From assembly GCA_028869175.1 (NCBI GenBank), contig JAGWTB010000010.1:1-52735 (forward strand): a stretch of 52,735 bases of DNA, given 5' to 3'. A program made the translations under genes and the position numbers. Below the pieces are notes generated by a model. The model was not told where the DNA came from. It ran no database searches and saw only the letters and a program-made list of their open reading frames with translations. The DNA comes from Sphingomonadales bacterium. Lineage in GTDB: Bacteria; Pseudomonadota; Alphaproteobacteria; Sphingomonadales; Sphingomonadaceae. Shown one piece after another: positions 42,523-50,187 of this stretch (position 1 is its first letter; the number at the start of each line of letters is the position of its first letter).

Positions 42523-42590
42523 GCGGGCGGAACCACCCGCCTTCCGAATAGGTGGGGCTTGCGGATGACCCATTTCGCCCCGAACCCGTT

Positions 42591-42699
42591 CGTCATTCCC
42601 GCGCAGGCGGGAATCCATCTCCCAAGCTCGCGTCGCACACCAGCGCCGGTGGTTCGGGGAGCGGCAGGAGATGGATCCCCGCCTGCGCGGGGATGACGA
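42591..42699. repeat. REPIN-like inverted pair of CGTCATTCCCGCGCAGGCGGG palindromes
   Basis: The left copy (42591-42622) starts CGTCATTCCCGCGCAGGCGG and runs into GAATCCATCTCC. The right copy (42667-42699) is its reverse complement with minor changes (GGAGATGGATCCCCGCCTGC and CGGGGATGACGA). Each copy is itself palindromic, and the two can pair across a 44-nt spacer. It lies between prs and the methyltransferase gene. The same repeat brackets the GIY-YIG gene at 48656-49068. Confidence 0.85.
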
Positions 42700-42716
42700 A
42701 ATGTCTACTCTTCCCC

Positions 42717-44364
42717 CTACAGCAGCGATCCCTGCGCCCCGGCCTTGTGGCTGGCGCGGGTTTCGACGCGGGCGTGGCGGCGGTTGATCGGGGCGAGCGG
42801 GGGCAGTTTGGCCGCCTGCCCGTGGAACAGGTCCGCCGGCGTGAGGATCTGCAGGCGCGGGAAGCGGCCGAAATCGTTTTCGTGGACCCCGGCGGCGGCG
42901 GCTTCGGCCAGCATCGGGCGGGTGGGTTCGTAGGCGGACAGGAACAGGCCGAAGGCAAAGCCTTCGCGCTCCATCACCCCGCGCAGATCGCGGATCATGG
43001 CGACGCCGATGTTCGCCCCGGCCTTGACCGAGATCACCCCGGTGCTGGTATCGCGGCTGTTCTCATAGGGATAGAAGTGGCCGTCCACCCCCCGGTCCGC
43101 CCCCTTGCGCCCGCCGTCGAGCGGATAGCCGCCGACCTTCAGGCAGAACCAGTTCTGGAAATCGTGCGGCTTTTCGGCGGCAAGGCGCAGCGCCGAATCC
43201 TTGTCCTTGGGCACGCCGATCACCTCGAAGGCGAGCGGGATCTTCTTTTCTCCCTCCTCGGTATCATAGCCTTCGTGCATCCGCTTTTCGATCAGGCCGA
43301 TGGCGAGGTGGGTGACGTCGATGCCGATCCACTGCCGACCCAGCTTCTGCGCCGCATCGACCGCCGTGCCGCAGCCGCAGAACGGATCGAGCACCACGTC
43401 GCCAGGGTTCGACGAGGCGGCAACGATGCGTTCGAGCAAGGCACGGGGCTTTTGCGTGGGGTAGCCGAGGCGTTCCTGGGCTTGGGAATTGATGGGCGGG
43501 ATGTCCGTCCAGACGTCGCCAAAAGCGATACCTCGTTGCTCATCGAGATAGCGCTTCATCTGTGGGACCGTTCCGGGTTTCGTTTGAACTACAATCCCAT
43601 CCATGTAAGCCTTTTCCATCCGTTCACGAGTCCAACGCCAAACCTTGGTAATTCCCAAAAACTCGTAAGTTAGATTAGGCCGATTCGCATTCGGATTTAT
43701 AAGGCTATCAAGTCGATAAAGACGCCCATCTTCCTCACGATGCGAGTATTTTGTGCGTGTTTTGTCAGGTAAGTTTTCAACATCATAAGGTTGGAACGTA
43801 GCCTCAAGGTTCCAAGTAGAATCATCTGATTTACAATAAGAAAGAATGATATCGTGATTCGATGGCAACCTCCTTGTCATCAACGCTTTGCCAGTTGAGC
43901 GCTGCCAAACAATCTCATTCCGAAAATTCTCCGCCCCGAACACCGCATCCAGCACCAGCTTGAGGTAGTGGCTCGCAGTCGGATCGCAGTGCAGATAGAG
44001 GCTGCCGGTATCCTTGAGCACCCGGTGCAGTTCCACCAAGCCGCACCGCCATCATCGCCAGATAGGCCATCAGCGCGTTGTCGCCCAGCGCGGTGCGGAT
44101 CGCCGCCATCAGGGTGTGCAGCTTGTGATTGCCGCTGGAGCGGATGTCCGCCAGCGCGTCTTCCGCCGATGGCCCCCATTGCCAGGTATCGTCGAACGCC
44201 TCGATGCTGGCGTCGGCCCCGCCACCGCTCGGCGCGCGGAACAGCACGTTGTAGCTGGCGTTCGAATTGAACGGCGGATCGAGGTAGATCAGATCGACGC
44301 TGGCATCGGCGATATGCTCGCGCAGCACTTCCAGATTGTCGCCATAGTAGAGCTTGTTGGACAT
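42717..44364 (-). pseudogene. DNA methyltransferase-nuclease fusion with 1-nt frameshift
   Basis: The start at 44364 (MSNKLYYGDN) has an AGGAGG site. The first 108 codons contain the motif-IV DPPF (residues 29-32), then one extra base at 44038/44039 shifts the frame; removing it joins smoothly to [10 protein letters not shown]. The rejoined 548-residue protein has the beta-class motif order: motif IV first, recognition region (about 149-278), then SAM motif I DPFCGCG (about 326-332). The C-terminal part carries a PD-(D/E)XK/Mrr-like nuclease pattern, [10 protein letters not shown] (Asp426) and ISVKAG (Lys446), then a family DLRGV helix. The recognition region (43530-43915) is markedly AT-rich. 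It could be a real pseudogene, a slippage-switched gene or a sequencing error. Confidence 0.85.
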
Positions 44365-44476
44365 GCCGCCTCCTGCAACGGCGGGATGCCCTGCCCCATG
44401 CCGCACCGCAAGGGGGGATGCCGCTCGCCGGTGGATGGATTCGATCCGTTGCGGACGGAACACACCGCCCGGCCCC

Positions 44477-45421
44477 CTACTGCCAGGGCCGCACCTGCCC
44501 CGGCACGATCCGCTCCAGCGCCTCCAGCCGCCGCGCCTGGCGCGATTCGAGCGCGAGGGTGAGCAGCGGTTGCGGGCGGGCGACGAACTGGCCGGGCGAC
44601 ATGCCGAACAGATCGACGAATTCGCGGATCAGGTGGCTCTGGTCATAATAGCGCAGGATCAGGTCCTCGGCCTCGGCCTGATCGGCCACCCCGCGCAGAT
44701 GGCTGGCCATGTCGAGCGCGCGGGCGCGGCGCAGCGCCTGCTTCGGTGCCATGCCGAAATCGCGGCGGACGATGCGCTCCAGCTTGCGCAGCTCTACCCC
44801 GCACTGCTCGGCAATCTCGCTGATCGACAGGTTGGGATCGGCCAGGCAGACCGATTCGAAATGGCGCGTCACCGGATCGGGCTCGGCCCCGCCTGCAGCC
44901 TCTACCCGTTCGCGCACCACGGCTTCGAGTTCCTGCAACCATCGCTCGGGATCGGCATCGTCGGGGAAGCGCTCGATCAGCGCCTCGCTGCTGAGGCCGA
45001 TGTCCTCGGCCCGGACAATGGCATCGACGTGTTCGGGAATTTTCGGCCCCTTGAACGCATGGCAGGCACCCGGTCGCAGCGAGACGCCGATGCTGGTGAA
45101 GCTGCCGGTAACGCTCACCGGCATCCGCCGGCTCTGCGGCCCGAAGAACAGCGCAGCGCGGGCATAGGCCAGTGGCCCGCGCCCGGTTTCGGCGGTCCAT
45201 TCCCCCTGCAGCTGGATGCGCAGGAAGCAGGTATCGTTGAGCAGGCCGCAAGACAGTCGATAGTCATCGGGCGCCGTCACCACAGTCGCGTAAAGACGAC
45301 TGATCCATGGGCGCAGTTCAGGTATGGACGAGCGGTTGTACGAGATCGGCTGGCCGTCACGCGAAGTGCCGCCGCCTGCTGAAATAGCCTCGTCGACCGC
45401 CGGGCGGACGCGTTTGATCAT
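44477..45421 (-). CDS. AraC-family transcriptional regulator
   Basis: A 314-residue regulator. The start at 45421 is chosen for its AGGGGAG site; the longer frame upstream is not supported. The N-terminal part is a variable sensing domain, and the C-terminal 100 residues form the AraC two-HTH domain with LSISEIAEQCGVELRKLERI and the second HTH segment YDQSHLIREFVDLFGMSPGQF. The ligand is unknown. It is divergent from hisN across a 173-nt gap. Confidence 0.85.
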   Translation of the reverse strand: MIKRVRPAVDEAISAGGGTSRDGQPISYNRSSIPELRPWISRLYATVVTAPDDYRLSCGLLNDTCFLRIQLQGEWTAETGRGPLAYARAALFFGPQSRRMPVSVTGSFTSIGVSLRPGACHAFKGPKIPEHVDAIVRAEDIGLSSEALIERFPDDADPERWLQELEAVVRERVEAAGGAEPDPVTRHFESVCLADPNLSISEIAEQCGVELRKLERIVRRDFGMAPKQALRRARALDMASHLRGVADQAEAEDLILRYYDQSHLIREFVDLFGMSPGQFVARPQPLLTLALESRQARRLEALERIVPGQVRPWQ

Positions 45422-45594
45422 TGCTCCCCTCTGGGCCCTGTTCCCAGTTGGGCCGGGCATCATTACCCGGCCAAGCGCGACCTCGCCGAAACGACTATGT
45501 TGTTTTTGCTGCAAATGAAAGACGGTAAATTGTTCGGCAGGCATACAATGCGGGCAACTTGACCGCGCCCCTCGCCACGGGCAAGCCACGGTCC

Positions 45595-46377
45595 ATGAAG
45601 CTTGATGATGACATCGCCCTTGCCCTGCGCCTTGCCGATGCGGCGGGCGCGGCCATTCGCCCCCATTTCCGCACCGTCATGGTCCCGGAACGCAAGGATG
45701 ACGCAACGCCGGTAACGCTGGCCGACCGCGCCGCCGAGGAAGTGATGCGCGCCATCCTCAAGGCCGAAAGGCCCGACGATCCCGTGATCGGCGAGGAATT
45801 CGGCGCAACCAACGGCTCGTCCGGGCGATCATGGGTGCTCGATCCGATCGACGGCACTGCCGGGTTCCTGGCCGGGCGGCCGCTGTTCGGCACGTTGATC
45901 GCGCTGGTGGTGGAAGGCTGGCCAGTGCTGGGGGTGATCGACCAGCCGATACTGGGCGAACGCTGGCTGGGCGTGAGCGGACGGCCGACCACGCTCAACG
46001 GCCAGCCGGTGCGCACCCGTGCCTGCCGCACCCTGGCCGACGCGACGCTCGCCACCACTGGCCCGCACTATTTTGACGATCATGACGGCGGCCACTTCAT
46101 GGGACTGGCAGCAAAGACCGACCACAAGCGCATGGTGATGGGCGGCGATTGCTACAACTATGCCATGCTCGCCACCGGCCAGCTCGATCTGGTCTGCGAG
46201 GCCGGGCTGAAGCTGCACGACTGGGCGGCGCTGGTGCCGGTGGTCGAAGGCGCGGGCGGGGTCATGGCTGACTGGAACGGCGATCCGCTCCACGCCGCCA
46301 GCAGTGGCCATGTCATCGCGCTGGGCGATCCGGCGCGGATGGACGATGTGGTCGCGGCGCTGGCCTGCGGCCACTGA
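45595..46377 (+). CDS. hisN: Histidinol-phosphatase, inositol monophosphatase family
   Basis: A 260-residue enzyme of the inositol monophosphatase fold. The metal sites are GEEFG (Glu67/Glu68), VLDPIDGTAGFLAGRPLFGT (Asp83 and Asp86) and KLHDWAALVPVVEGAGG (Asp209). The DPIDGT-x-F form with GRPLFGTLIAL is typical of HisN-type histidinol phosphatases. An in-frame TTG at 45559 is an alternative start, but the ATG at 45595 gives the usual family length. The stop lies 3 nt from the convergent small gene. Confidence 0.88.
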   Translation: MKLDDDIALALRLADAAGAAIRPHFRTVMVPERKDDATPVTLADRAAEEVMRAILKAERPDDPVIGEEFGATNGSSGRSWVLDPIDGTAGFLAGRPLFGTLIALVVEGWPVLGVIDQPILGERWLGVSGRPTTLNGQPVRTRACRTLADATLATTGPHYFDDHDGGHFMGLAAKTDHKRMVMGGDCYNYAMLATGQLDLVCEAGLKLHDWAALVPVVEGAGGVMADWNGDPLHAASSGHVIALGDPARMDDVVAALACGH

Positions 46378-46380
46378 TGC

Positions 46381-46560
46381 CTACCGTCCCCAAGCCATTT
46401 TTATTAGAATGGCTTCAACACCGTCCGCAAACGTTAGTTCAAAAGATCCCTTGTCAATATTTTTGTATTTCGGTATATTTGTTATACCGTAAGACTTTAG
46501 TAAGCTTCCTAAATCACTATATTTTTTACCTCCTAGCTGCAGTTTAATTGTCGTATTCAT
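46381..46560 (-). CDS. AT-rich 59-residue gene of unknown function
   Basis: Start chosen at 46560, where a GGAGA ribosome binding site stands 7 nt upstream; an in-frame ATG further out lacks one. The product (MNTTIKLQLGGKKYSDLGSL, then KSYGITNIPKY and FELTFADGVEAILIK) is a small basic soluble protein with no recognised motif. The gene is much lower in GC than its neighbours and uses A/T-ending codons, a sign of acquisition from elsewhere. A promoter with a palindrome over its -35 box lies upstream. The gene ends 3 nt from hisN. Confidence 0.65.
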   Translation of the reverse strand: MNTTIKLQLGGKKYSDLGSLLKSYGITNIPKYKNIDKGSFELTFADGVEAILIKMAWGR

Positions 46561-46586
46561 AAATTTTTCTCCATAAGTTATGAGGT

Positions 46587-46619
46587 AAGTTACATAGTTA
46601 CTTGGCAAATGTCAAGTAA
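46587..46619 (-). promoter_or_regulatory. Promoter and palindrome of the 59-aa gene
   Basis: On the minus strand TTGACA (46615-46610) and TAACTT (46592-46587) are spaced by exactly 17 nt, placing the start about 20 nt before the ribosome binding site region. The -35 box lies within the palindrome TTACTTG-N8-CAAGTAA (46598-46619), a likely operator. Confidence 0.65.
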
Positions 46620-46964
46620 AAATCATGCAAATTCTCGATAAATTGAAATATAACGATCTTTATTTGATTGATTATTTTCGAAACTTCGTTAATTGCCGAT
46701 TGCGGCAGCGTTGCCACACAGGTTGTTCCTTGAGAATTGGCGCCGCGCGACATGTGGGAGACACAAGTTTTGTAGTAGGTCACTCCCAATCCACTCGACT
46801 GGCAAAACGCGCCAGTCGCAAGGCTGGCGCAAAAGACTCTTCATGCTTGCCTTTTCGCCGCTTCCCCACTAAGCGCCCGCCCTTCACGACACGTGATTCA
46901 CGGTCCGCCTGGCTATCAAGGGCTGCCAGGGCGGGCTCAGCGTGTCTCGACAGAAGGAGACGAA
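46620..46964 (+). promoter_or_regulatory. rpmI leader region with two hairpins
   Basis: The first 80 nt are AT-rich with no supported gene. Two stems follow: GCGCCAG/CTGGCGC (46809-46830, 7 bp) and CCGCCTGGC with GCCAGGGCGG (46905-46934, 9 bp with a one-base bulge), the latter 32 nt before the rpmI start. The second stem could be an autoregulatory ribosomal-protein leader. No similarity to a named leader family is claimed. Confidence 0.4.
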
Positions 46965-46965
46965 A

Positions 46966-47169
46966 ATGCCCAAGCTCAAGACGAAGAGCGGCGTCAAGAA
47001 GCGCTTCAAGCTCACCGCCACCGGCAAGATCAAGCACGGTGCGGTTGGCAAGCGGCACCGTTTGATCAGCCACAACGCCAAGTACATCCGCCAGCATCGC
47101 CGCACCGACACGATCTCTGACGCAGATGCGAAGACGATCAAGAAGTGGGCGCCCTACGGGCTGAACTGA
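46966..47169 (+). CDS. rpmI: Ribosomal protein bL35
   Basis: A 67-residue very basic bL35 ([36 protein letters not shown]), of normal length. The ATG at 46966 has a GAAGGAG site. It is followed after 13 nt by rplT, the standard order. bL35 is a large-subunit protein. Confidence 0.96.
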   Translation: MPKLKTKSGVKKRFKLTATGKIKHGAVGKRHRLISHNAKYIRQHRRTDTISDADAKTIKKWAPYGLN

Positions 47170-47182
47170 GGAGTACTGAAGT

Positions 47183-47542
47183 ATGGCACGTGTCAAAAGG
47201 GGTGTAACCACCCGCGCCAAGCACAAGAATATTCTGGAACAGGCCAAGGGCTACCGCGGCCGCCGCAAGAACACGATTCGCGTTGCGCGCCAGGCGGTCG
47301 AAAAGGCCGGCCAGTACGCCTATCGCGATCGCAAGGTGAAGAAGCGGTCGTTCCGGGCCCTGTGGATCCAGCGCATCAACGCGGCTGTCCGCGCCGAAGG
47401 CCTGACCTATTCGCAGTTCATCCACGGCACCAAGCTGGCGGGCATCGAGCTTGACCGCAAGGCCATGGCCGATCTGGCGATGAACGAAGGCGGCGTGTTC
47501 AGCGCCGTGATCGCTCAGGCCAAGGCTGCGCTTCCGGCCTGA
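47183..47542 (+). CDS. rplT: Ribosomal protein bL20
   Basis: A 119-residue bL20 ([40 protein letters not shown]) with the usual basic N-terminal extension and C-terminal globular domain. It is an early 23S rRNA assembly protein and in several bacteria represses its own operon through the leader. A terminator follows. Confidence 0.96.
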   Translation: MARVKRGVTTRAKHKNILEQAKGYRGRRKNTIRVARQAVEKAGQYAYRDRKVKKRSFRALWIQRINAAVRAEGLTYSQFIHGTKLAGIELDRKAMADLAMNEGGVFSAVIAQAKAALPA

Positions 47543-47569
47543 GCCCTCAAGGGCTGAACGCTGCAAACA

Positions 47570-47604
47570 AGGGCGTGGACGGTTCTCCGTCCGCGCCCTT
47601 CTTG
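47570..47604 (+). terminator. Terminator of the rpmI-rplT operon
   Basis: AAGGGCGTGGACGG pairs with CCGTCCGCGCCCTT over TTCT, with one internal mismatch, and ends in CTTGC. It separates rplT from the AraC-type gene. Confidence 0.7.
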
Positions 47605-47682
47605 CATGTAGCCAAAATCGATTGCGCAGCCACTTTGCGCTGCTAAGGCTGGGTCAGAAGCTCGAAAACGGAGCAAGTTTCG

Positions 47683-48570
47683 GTGTCGCAATCGTGCAGC
47701 GTGCGCGTGCGGTTTCGCCAACCTCCGGCGGACCTGCGCCGCTATTTCACCACGTTCTATCTGGTCGAAACCACGGTGCCGGGCGGCTGCCTGGCGCAGG
47801 ACTGGCTGCACCCCGAATGGGCCAACCTGCGTTTTCACCAGGGTGCCTGCCCCGAAGCCAGCTCGATCTCGGGCAGCGCGGTATCGGGCAGCACCTTTGC
47901 CGCGACCGGGCCTAGCGCCCATGCCGTGCGTTTCCGCATCGGCACTACCCGGATGTGGGGCATAGGCCTGCTGCCGCTCGGCTGGGCGCGCTATGTCGGC
48001 GTGCCGGCGCAGAGCATGGCCGACGCGGTGGTCGACGGTCATGCCCATCCCGCCTTCACCGCCTTCGCACCGCTGGCCGCGACGCTGTTCAGGGACGAGC
48101 CCGATGAAGACGCGGAACTCGCGCGCATCGCTGCCTACTTCCAGACTTTCCCGCCCCGCCCGGTGCCCGACGAGGCCCGCATCCAGGCCATCCATGCCGC
48201 TCTGGTCGACCCCGAACTGGACGGCATCGCCGGGCTGGTTCGCCGCACCGGGGTTAGCCAGCGCACGCTGGAACGGCTCTGCGCCCGGCACTTCGGCTTT
48301 TCGCCCAAGCTGCTGCTGCGCCGCCAGCGCTTCATGCGCAGCCTGTCACAATATGTGCTCGACCCCTCGCTGCGGTGGATTGGCGCGATCGATGGCCAGT
48401 ACCACGATCAGGCCCAGTTCGTGCGCGACTTCCACCAGTTCATGGGCATGACACCCAGCCACTACGCCAGCATCGACAAGCCGATCCTCTCCGCCATCAT
48501 GCACGAGCGGGCGCGCTTCGCCGGCGCGGCGGTGCAGGCGCTGGACGGGCCGGGCGGCGGCGCGGGATAG
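47683..48570 (+). CDS. AraC-family transcriptional regulator
   Basis: A 295-residue regulator starting with GTG (VSQSCSVRVRFRQPPADLRR). The N-terminal part is a variable sensing domain. The C-terminal AraC domain has the first HTH at GLVRRTGVSQRTLERLCARH and the second at YHDQAQFVRDFHQFMGMTP. It is similar in layout to the regulator at 44477-45421. Targets are unknown. Confidence 0.82.
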   Translation: MSQSCSVRVRFRQPPADLRRYFTTFYLVETTVPGGCLAQDWLHPEWANLRFHQGACPEASSISGSAVSGSTFAATGPSAHAVRFRIGTTRMWGIGLLPLGWARYVGVPAQSMADAVVDGHAHPAFTAFAPLAATLFRDEPDEDAELARIAAYFQTFPPRPVPDEARIQAIHAALVDPELDGIAGLVRRTGVSQRTLERLCARHFGFSPKLLLRRQRFMRSLSQYVLDPSLRWIGAIDGQYHDQAQFVRDFHQFMGMTPSHYASIDKPILSAIMHERARFAGAAVQALDGPGGGAG

Positions 48571-48655
48571 GGTCCCTCCTCCGAGGTCCGGCGTTGCGCA
48601 TTGCAGCACAGTCCCCTAGGGACCACGGCTCGAAAGGATCGCTTTTTCATTGCTT

Positions 48656-48687
48656 CGTCATTCCCGCGCAGGCGGGAATCTATCTCC
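48656..48687 (+). repeat. REP palindrome, left flank of the GIY-YIG gene
   Basis: CGTCATTCCCGCGCAGGCGG followed by GAATCTATCTCC is nearly identical to the copy at 42591. It ends 11 nt before the GTG start of the nuclease gene, and its reading frame is open into the gene. The gene start must lie after it, as no ATG, GTG or TTG is in frame inside it. Confidence 0.85.
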
Positions 48688-48698
48688 GGACCTGTCCC

Positions 48699-49025
48699 GT
48701 GCATGAAAACTTTGCTCCGGCGGTGTACCTCCTGGCTTCGCACCGCAACGGTACGCTTTATGTCGGGGTGACATCACATCTGGTGCAACGCCTACATCAG
48801 CACCGCGAAAGCATGCTGGAAGGGTTTAGCAAGGACAAGGGCACGAAGCGGCTGGTATGGTTCGAAATGCACGCGACGATGGAACATGCCATCACGCGTG
48901 AAAAGCGGATCAAGAAGTGGAACCGGGCGTGGAAAGTCAGGCTGATTGAGGAATGCAACCCCGATTGGCACGATCTGGCGCTCGATCTGGGATTCGAAGC
49001 GCTGCCTTCGCGGCGGATTGGTTGA
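48699..49025 (+). CDS. GIY-YIG nuclease family protein
   Basis: A 108-residue GIY-YIG domain protein. The motifs are VYLLASHRNGTLYVGVTSHL (GIY/YIG equivalents), the Arg in LVQRLHQHRE, a FSKDKGTKRLVWFE strand and the metal-site Glu in AITREKRIKKWNRAWK. The GTG at 48699 is the only near start in frame, without a strong ribosome binding site. The family includes homing and repair nucleases; free-standing short members are of unknown role. It lies in the gap upstream of pheS between two inverted palindromes, spaced 11 nt and 10 nt away. Confidence 0.85.
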   Translation: MHENFAPAVYLLASHRNGTLYVGVTSHLVQRLHQHRESMLEGFSKDKGTKRLVWFEMHATMEHAITREKRIKKWNRAWKVRLIEECNPDWHDLALDLGFEALPSRRIG

Positions 49026-49035
49026 GGCTGGGGCG

Positions 49036-49068
49036 GGAAATGGATTCCCGCCTTCGCGGGAATGACGA
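49036..49068 (-). repeat. REP palindrome, right flank of the GIY-YIG gene
   Basis: GGAAATGGATTCCCGCCTTC then GCGGGAATGACGA is the inverted partner of the left copy with a few changes. It begins 10 nt after the nuclease stop and ends 14 nt before the pheS start. Confidence 0.85.
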
Positions 49069-49082
49069 GTTAGAGGTGACTG

Positions 49083-50171
49083 GTGGTTGAAATAGACCGG
49101 ATCATTGCGGCGATCGGTCAAGCCGCGTCGCTGGACGAGCTGGAGGCGCTGCGCGTCGGGCATTTGGGCAAGTCTGGGGATATTTCAGCCCTGATGAAGC
49201 AGCTTGGCGGCATGTCGCCAGAAGACCGCAAAACTTTCGGTCCGCTGTACAACGGCTATCGACGGGATGCGGAAGTCGCTATTGCCGCCCGCAAGGGCGC
49301 GCTCGAAGGTGCAGCGCTCGAAGCGCGCCTCGCCGCCGAACGGGTCGATCTTACCCTGCCCGCCCCCGAGGCACCGCGCGGAACCATCCATCCGGTCAGC
49401 CAGGTGATGGACGAACTGGCCGAGATTTTCGCCGACATGGGCTTCGCCGTCGCCTCCGGGCCGGAGATCGAGGACGGCTGGCACAATTTCACCGCGCTCA
49501 ACATGCCCGAAAGCCATCCGGCGCGGGCGATGCATGACACGTTCTATTTCCCCAACCGCAATTCCGCGGGCGAGGAAATGCTGCTGCGTACCCACACCTC
49601 GCCGGTGCAGATCCGCACCATGCTGGCAGAAGGCGCGCCGCTGCGGATCATCGCGCCCGGTCGGGTCTATCGCTCGGACTCTGACGCCACCCACACGCCG
49701 ATGTTCCATCAGGTCGAAGGCCTCGTCATCGACAAGGGCATTCATCTCGGCCACCTCAAGTGGACGCTGGAAACCTTCCTCAAGGCTTTCTTCGAGCGCG
49801 ACGACATCGTCCTGCGCCTGCGCCCCTCCTACTTCCCCTTCACCGAGCCGTCGGTGGAAGTCGATACCGGCTATTCGTTCCAGGGCGGCCGCCGGGTGAT
49901 CGGCGGATCGGGCGACGATGCGGGGCATTCGTGGATGGAACTGCTCGGCAGCGGCATGGTCAACCGCCATGTGCTGGCGGCTGGCGGGCTCGATCCCGAC
50001 GAATGGCAGGGATTCGCCTTCGGCGTCGGCGTCGACCGGCTGGCCATGCTCAAGTACGGGATGAATGACCTGCGCGCCTTCTTCGATGGCGACGTGCGCT
50101 GGCTGCAACACTATGGCTTCTCCGCGCTCGACGTGCCGACCCTGTCGGGCGGCGTCGGCACGCCGGCTTGA
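49083..50171 (+). CDS. pheS: Phenylalanyl-tRNA synthetase alpha subunit
   Basis: A 362-residue class II synthetase subunit. An N-terminal coiled coil (about 1-85) binds tRNA. Motif 2 is visible as [12 protein letters not shown] and motif 3 as [19 protein letters not shown]. The start is GTG with a GAGGTGA site. It joins pheT 16 nt downstream to form the alpha2beta2 enzyme. Confidence 0.95.
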   Translation: MVEIDRIIAAIGQAASLDELEALRVGHLGKSGDISALMKQLGGMSPEDRKTFGPLYNGYRRDAEVAIAARKGALEGAALEARLAAERVDLTLPAPEAPRGTIHPVSQVMDELAEIFADMGFAVASGPEIEDGWHNFTALNMPESHPARAMHDTFYFPNRNSAGEEMLLRTHTSPVQIRTMLAEGAPLRIIAPGRVYRSDSDATHTPMFHQVEGLVIDKGIHLGHLKWTLETFLKAFFERDDIVLRLRPSYFPFTEPSVEVDTGYSFQGGRRVIGGSGDDAGHSWMELLGSGMVNRHVLAAGGLDPDEWQGFAFGVGVDRLAMLKYGMNDLRAFFDGDVRWLQHYGFSALDVPTLSGGVGTPA

Positions 50172-50187
50172 GCGGGAGGGACACGAC

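Noticed and set aside
46598..46789. A 63-codon minus-strand frame in the AT-rich gap
   Set aside because: It has no ribosome binding site, no sensible protein composition and it overlaps the promoter of the 59-codon gene.
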